DNA from: Gemmobacter sp.
GTDB lineage: Bacteria > Pseudomonadota > Alphaproteobacteria > Rhodobacterales > Rhodobacteraceae
Direction of reading: 5' to 3'
NCBI GenBank assembly: GCA_030656535.1
Contig: JAUSPL010000092.1
Span: 1-9,245, forward strand
Length of the DNA stretch: 9,245 nt
The first letter of the stretch is position 1. Each line of letters opens with the position of its first letter. Positions 6,288 through 9,245 of this stretch are shown here, piece by piece. The notes below the pieces were generated by a model. It was not told where the DNA came from. It saw nothing but the letters and a program-made list of their open reading frames with translations, and did not search any database. The position numbers and the translations under genes were made by a program.

Positions 6288-7667
6288 ATGAAGCCAATAC
6301 AACTGATTAGCCCGGTGGACGGGTCGGTCTATGCCGAACGCACCCCCCTGACACCGGATGCGGCCCGGTCGGCCTGCGCCCGTGCCAAGGCTGCGCAGCG
6401 CGCTTGGGCCGCGCGCCCGCTGGCCGAACGCATCGCGTTGGTCAAGGCCGGGGTCGCCAAGCTGAACGACATGAAAGATGTCGTCGTCGAAGAACTGGCC
6501 TGGCAGATGGGGCGCCCGACCCGCTATGGCGGTGAGTATGGTGGGGTCAATGCGCGCACCGACTATATGTCCGACATCGCGGCAGATGCGCTGGCGTCAC
6601 AGGTCGTCGAGGACAGCGCCACGTTCCGCCGCTATATCGGGCGCGAGGCGCTGGGCGTGGTGTTCATCGTGGCGCCGTGGAATTATCCCTATCTGACCAC
6701 CATCAACACGCTGGTTCCTGCCTTGATTGCGGGCAACACGGTCATCTTGAAACACGCAAGCCAGACCTTGCTCGTGGGCGAACGGCTGGCCGAGGCGTTT
6801 CATGCGGCGGGTGTCCCGGACGACGTTTTTCAGAATGTGGTGCTGGACCACGCCACAACCGAAGCGTTGATCAGCGCGCGCGCGTTCAACTTTGTCAACT
6901 TCACCGGCTCTGTTGCAGGTGGTGCGGCGATGGAACGCGCCGCGGCGGGGACCTTTACGCCGCTTGGGCTTGAACTGGGCGGCAAGGATCCGGGCTATGT
7001 GCGGGCCGATGCGAACCTTGATGCCGCTGTTGACACCTTGATGGACGGCGCGATGTTCAACGCGGGCCAGTGCTGCTGCGGGATCGAGAGGATCTATGTC
7101 CACGAAAGCCTGTTTGACGCCTTTGTGGCCAAGGCAGTGGATTGGGTGAACAAGCTGCACCTGGGCAACCCGTTCGACGCAGGCAGTACCTTGGGCCCAA
7201 TGGCCAATGCCCGGTTCGCAAAGGTCGTGCGCGACCAGATCGCCGACGCCGTGGCCGCGGGTGCCAAGCCGCTGATCGACCCTGCCAACTTTCCGGCCGA
7301 TGATGGGGGCGCCTATCTTGCGCCGCAGATCTTGGTCAACGTCGACCATTCGATGCGGGTCATGCGGGACGAGTCCTTTGGCCCGGTCGTCGGCATCATG
7401 AAGGTCAGCGATGACGAAGAAGCCATCCGGTTGATGAACGATTCGCCCTACGGCCTGACAGCCAGCATCTGGACCCAGGACTATGACACCGCAGCGGCGA
7501 TCGGGGCGCGGATCGAAACCGGGACCATATTCATGAACCGCGCCGACTATCTTGACCCCGCCCTGTGCTGGACGGGCTGCAAGGATACGGGGCGTGGCGC
7601 CTCACTGTCCTATCTCGGGTTCCATTCGGTGACCCGTCCGAAATCCTATCATCTGAAGAAGGTCTGA
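6288..7667 (+). CDS. NAD(P)-dependent aldehyde dehydrogenase
   Basis: 459 residues, near the usual length for the ALDH superfamily. The full catalytic set is visible: PWNYP with Asn132, KHAS with Lys155, LELGGK with general base Glu229, NAGQCCCG with nucleophile Cys263 (by alignment with GQxC), and ESFGPVV with Glu362. Three consecutive cysteines (262-264) fill the active-site loop. It should oxidise an aldehyde to the acid with NAD(P)+ in the cytosol. GAGG at 6277-6280, 7 nt before the ATG, fixes the start. The 74-nt gap from the ligase gene shows no convincing promoter. Its stop is one base from the alcohol dehydrogenase start, so the two are probably coupled and handle successive oxidations. 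In the proposed pathway the substrate would be a gamma-glutamyl amino-aldehyde (PuuC-like role). The family is sure, the substrate inferred. Confidence 0.93.
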   Translation: MKPIQLISPVDGSVYAERTPLTPDAARSACARAKAAQRAWAARPLAERIALVKAGVAKLNDMKDVVVEELAWQMGRPTRYGGEYGGVNARTDYMSDIAADALASQVVEDSATFRRYIGREALGVVFIVAPWNYPYLTTINTLVPALIAGNTVILKHASQTLLVGERLAEAFHAAGVPDDVFQNVVLDHATTEALISARAFNFVNFTGSVAGGAAMERAAAGTFTPLGLELGGKDPGYVRADANLDAAVDTLMDGAMFNAGQCCCGIERIYVHESLFDAFVAKAVDWVNKLHLGNPFDAGSTLGPMANARFAKVVRDQIADAVAAGAKPLIDPANFPADDGGAYLAPQILVNVDHSMRVMRDESFGPVVGIMKVSDDEEAIRLMNDSPYGLTASIWTQDYDTAAAIGARIETGTIFMNRADYLDPALCWTGCKDTGRGASLSYLGFHSVTRPKSYHLKKV

Positions 7668-7668
7668 C

Positions 7669-8829
7669 ATGTCTCACGGCGTTCCCTCGCGCAACTGGTC
7701 GTACCCGACTGCAATAAAGTTCGGCGTTGGCCGTATAGCGGAACTGGCGGAACATGTTTCCGCCGTTGGGCTGAAAAAGCCCCTTTTGGTGACCGACAAG
7801 GCGTTGGCCGCTTTGCCGATCACTGCCGCTGCATTGGACGTTCTGGCGCAGGCCGGTCTGGGCCGGGCTGTGTTCTCGGATGTTGATCCCAACCCGAACG
7901 AGGCCAACATGGCTGCGGGTATCAAAGTCTACAACGCGGGTGGGCACGACGGTGTCATCTGCTTTGGCGGCGGATCGGCTTTGGACCTTGGCAAGATGAT
8001 CGCGCTGATGGCGCATCAGCGTGCGGATCTTTCGGTATGGGATCTGGAGGACGTGGATGATTGGTACACCCGCGCGGACGGCGCAAAAGTTGCACCGATC
8101 ATCGCCGTTCCGACGACCGCAGGCACCGGGTCCGAGGTGGGTCGGGCAGGGGTTTTGACCAACAGTGCGACCCACAAGAAAAAGATCATCTTTCACCCCA
8201 AGCTGATGCCCGCCATCACGATCTGTGACCCGGCGCTGACGGTCGGGATGCCCCGGTTCATCACCGCTGGCACCGGGATGGATGCGCTTGCGCACTGTCT
8301 GGAGGCCTATTGCAGCCCGATCTATCACCCGATGTCACAGGGCATCGCCCTTGAAGGCATGCGCCTCGTGTTCGAGAACCTGCCCGTGGTTTACGCCGAG
8401 CCGAACAACCTGATGGCTCGGGCCAACATGATGTCGGCGGCCGCGATGGGCGCTGTGGCGTTCCAGAAGGGTCTTGGGGCGATCCACAGTCTGTCCCACC
8501 CGATCGGCGCGGTCTACAACACGCACCACGGAACGACGAACGCCGTGGTCATGCCGATGGTTCTGGATTTCAACCGCCCGGCGATCGAGGACCGCATCAA
8601 CGCCGCCGCCGCCTATCTGGGCATTGCGGGCGGTTTCGACGGTTTCCGCGCGCGCATCATGGCCTTGCGTGCTGAACTTTCGATTCCTGCCAACCTGACC
8701 GCGATGGGCGTCGATCCGGCACGGCTGGACGAATTGACCGACATGGCGCTGGAAGACCCGTCTTGCGGCGGCAATCCGGTTGAAATGACCTTTGCCAATA
8801 CGCGGGCGCTGTTTGAGACCTGTATGTGA
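7669..8829 (+). CDS. Iron-containing (group III) alcohol dehydrogenase
   Basis: 386 residues, standard for the Fe-ADH family (FucO, DhaT, YqhD relatives). The nucleotide-binding motif GGGSALDLGK (100-109) and PTTAGTGSEVGRAG (148-161) are intact. Metal ligands by alignment with FucO are Asp205 and His209 in GTGMDALAHCLEAY, then His273 and His287 in AIHSLSHPIGAVYNTHHG. All four are present, so the enzyme should be active. It oxidises a primary alcohol to an aldehyde with NAD(P)+. The start ATG 7669 is one base after the aldehyde dehydrogenase stop, and AAGAAGG (7656-7662) lies 6 nt upstream. It is the last operon gene, followed by a GC-rich hairpin. An amine with no hydroxyl group would not need this enzyme, which points to an amino-alcohol substrate. 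The family is sure, the substrate inferred. Confidence 0.93.
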   Translation: MSHGVPSRNWSYPTAIKFGVGRIAELAEHVSAVGLKKPLLVTDKALAALPITAAALDVLAQAGLGRAVFSDVDPNPNEANMAAGIKVYNAGGHDGVICFGGGSALDLGKMIALMAHQRADLSVWDLEDVDDWYTRADGAKVAPIIAVPTTAGTGSEVGRAGVLTNSATHKKKIIFHPKLMPAITICDPALTVGMPRFITAGTGMDALAHCLEAYCSPIYHPMSQGIALEGMRLVFENLPVVYAEPNNLMARANMMSAAAMGAVAFQKGLGAIHSLSHPIGAVYNTHHGTTNAVVMPMVLDFNRPAIEDRINAAAAYLGIAGGFDGFRARIMALRAELSIPANLTAMGVDPARLDELTDMALEDPSCGGNPVEMTFANTRALFETCM

Positions 8830-8836
8830 TCTGACC

Positions 8837-8861
8837 GCCGCCCGGCCTGGCCCCGGGCGGC
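8837..8861 (+). terminator. Probable operon terminator hairpin
   Basis: GCCGCCCGG (8837-8845), 7-nt loop, CCGGGCGGC (8853-8861): a perfect 9-bp GC-only stem starting 8 nt after the last stop codon. It is followed by TTCGGTTCT, which has U residues but no clean run, so termination may be inefficient or need a helper. Position and stem strength make it the best candidate for the end of the operon. Confidence 0.6.
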
Positions 8862-9165
8862 TTCGGTTCTGGGCGTGTGTTGACAGGAATGTCCTGCATA
8901 CCAAAGGCGCAGATGCGATGGCTTGGGGGTATTTGCTGCAGGCATCATGTCCAGCGCCGATAGTGCAGAGCGCTACCGAAACAGAGCCTTCACAGGGTGC
9001 GTGACGGGCAGTCTGTTGGATGGATCGCTGATCGAAACAAGCCGCCCACAAAAGACTGTGCCCAAAGCGGTGGATCAGGCTAGAGCATGTCGCGGCCATC
9101 GCGGTTCAGGATTCCCTTGAGACCTGATCTGTGATTCCCTGTCTGCGAGGCAGATATGGGGGTCA
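8862..9165. other. Intergenic stretch with no recognisable gene
   Basis: Short open frames here have no family resemblance and no convincing ribosome sites; one runs 8918-9004 from an ATG and is only 28 codons. A TTGACA at 8880-8885 has no usable -10. CAGGA-ATG-TCCTG (8884-8896) is a short inverted repeat of unknown meaning. The right part, from about 9081, may already belong to the insertion sequence. Confidence 0.5.
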
Positions 9166-9245
9166 ATGATGGGCAAGCCGCATCCTGTAGAGCTCCGGCA
9201 GCGGGTGGTGGACCATGTGGCGGAGGGGAACACGCACCGGTCGAC
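9081..9245 (+). mobile_element. Left part of an IS630-type insertion sequence (boundary uncertain)
   Basis: The call rests on the transposase start at 9166. IS630 elements insert at TA and usually have a short leader before the transposase. TA at 9081-9082 followed by GAGCATGTCGCG is a possible left end, 83 nt ahead of the gene. GATTCCCT occurs twice in the leader (9110-9117 and 9133-9140, 23 bp apart), the kind of repeated site a transposase could bind. The right end is outside the window, so neither terminal inverted repeats nor target duplication can be confirmed. Confidence 0.4.
9166..9245 (+). CDS. IS630-family transposase, N-terminal 26 codons only
   Basis: The frame from ATG 9166 (or the next codon, ATG 9169) starts with GKPHPVELRQRVVDHVAEGN, which I recognise as the opening of the N-terminal helix-turn-helix of IS630-type (Tc1/mariner-like) transposases common in Rhodobacteraceae and Rhizobiales. 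A G-run at 9158-9162 could serve as ribosome site for 9166. The frame is open to the window end, with no DDE residues in view, so intactness cannot be judged. It lies in the same direction as the operon, about 340 nt beyond its last gene, and has no evident functional link to it. Confidence 0.75.
   Translation, partial: MMGKPHPVELRQRVVDHVAEGNTHRS

Noticed and set aside
8880..8908. TTGACA promoter after the operon
   Set aside because: No acceptable -10 at 16-18 bp and no gene immediately downstream.
8918..9004. A 28-codon open frame after the operon
   Set aside because: No convincing ribosome site, no family likeness, and length expected by chance.
1..9245. CRISPR arrays, tRNA/rRNA genes, phage att sites
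   Set aside because: None seen: no regularly spaced repeats, cloverleaf sequences or rRNA-like stretches.

Overview
This GC-rich window looks alphaproteobacterial, probably from the Rhodobacteraceae/Roseobacter group. That is inferred from base composition, protein style and the TRAP transporter with a Tat-type binding-protein signal, not from a marker gene. It holds one coherent catabolic locus. A divergent RpiR-type regulator lies at the left (minus strand, running off the window at base 1). Seven plus-strand genes fill 931-8829, and the first bases of an IS630-type transposase lie at the right edge.

Layout: 1-786 (minus) is the HTH-SIS regulator, 262 codons visible, 3' end missing. 787-930 is the divergent control region. 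It contains a perfect 19-bp palindrome with 7-bp arms, an extended -10 for the regulator, and a TTGACA element for the operon. 931-1716 is an N-formylglutamate amidohydrolase (FGase) family protein. 1721-2272, 2262-3605 and 3661-4698 are the TRAP small permease, large permease and periplasmic binding protein. 4846-6213 is a glutamine-synthetase-like ligase, 6288-7667 an aldehyde dehydrogenase and 7669-8829 an iron-type alcohol dehydrogenase. A GC-rich hairpin at 8837-8861 probably ends the operon. About 300 bp without a recognisable gene follow, then the transposase start at 9166. Two intra-operon hairpins (3614-3632 and 4773-4807) flank the binding-protein gene.

How it may work together (inference): the parts list fits a gamma-glutamylation route for a small amino alcohol, ethanolamine being the simplest candidate. 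The TRAP system imports the amine. The GS-like ligase makes the gamma-glutamyl amide with ATP and glutamate. The Fe-type dehydrogenase oxidises the terminal alcohol and the aldehyde dehydrogenase makes the acid. The FGase-family hydrolase would release glutamate plus the amino acid (glycine, if the substrate is ethanolamine). Two sequence details support an amine theme. The binding protein has Phe174 where TRAP binding proteins normally carry the carboxylate-binding Arg. The ligase lacks the DGSS segment around the ammonium-site Asp of true glutamine synthetases. The substrate itself cannot be fixed from sequence.
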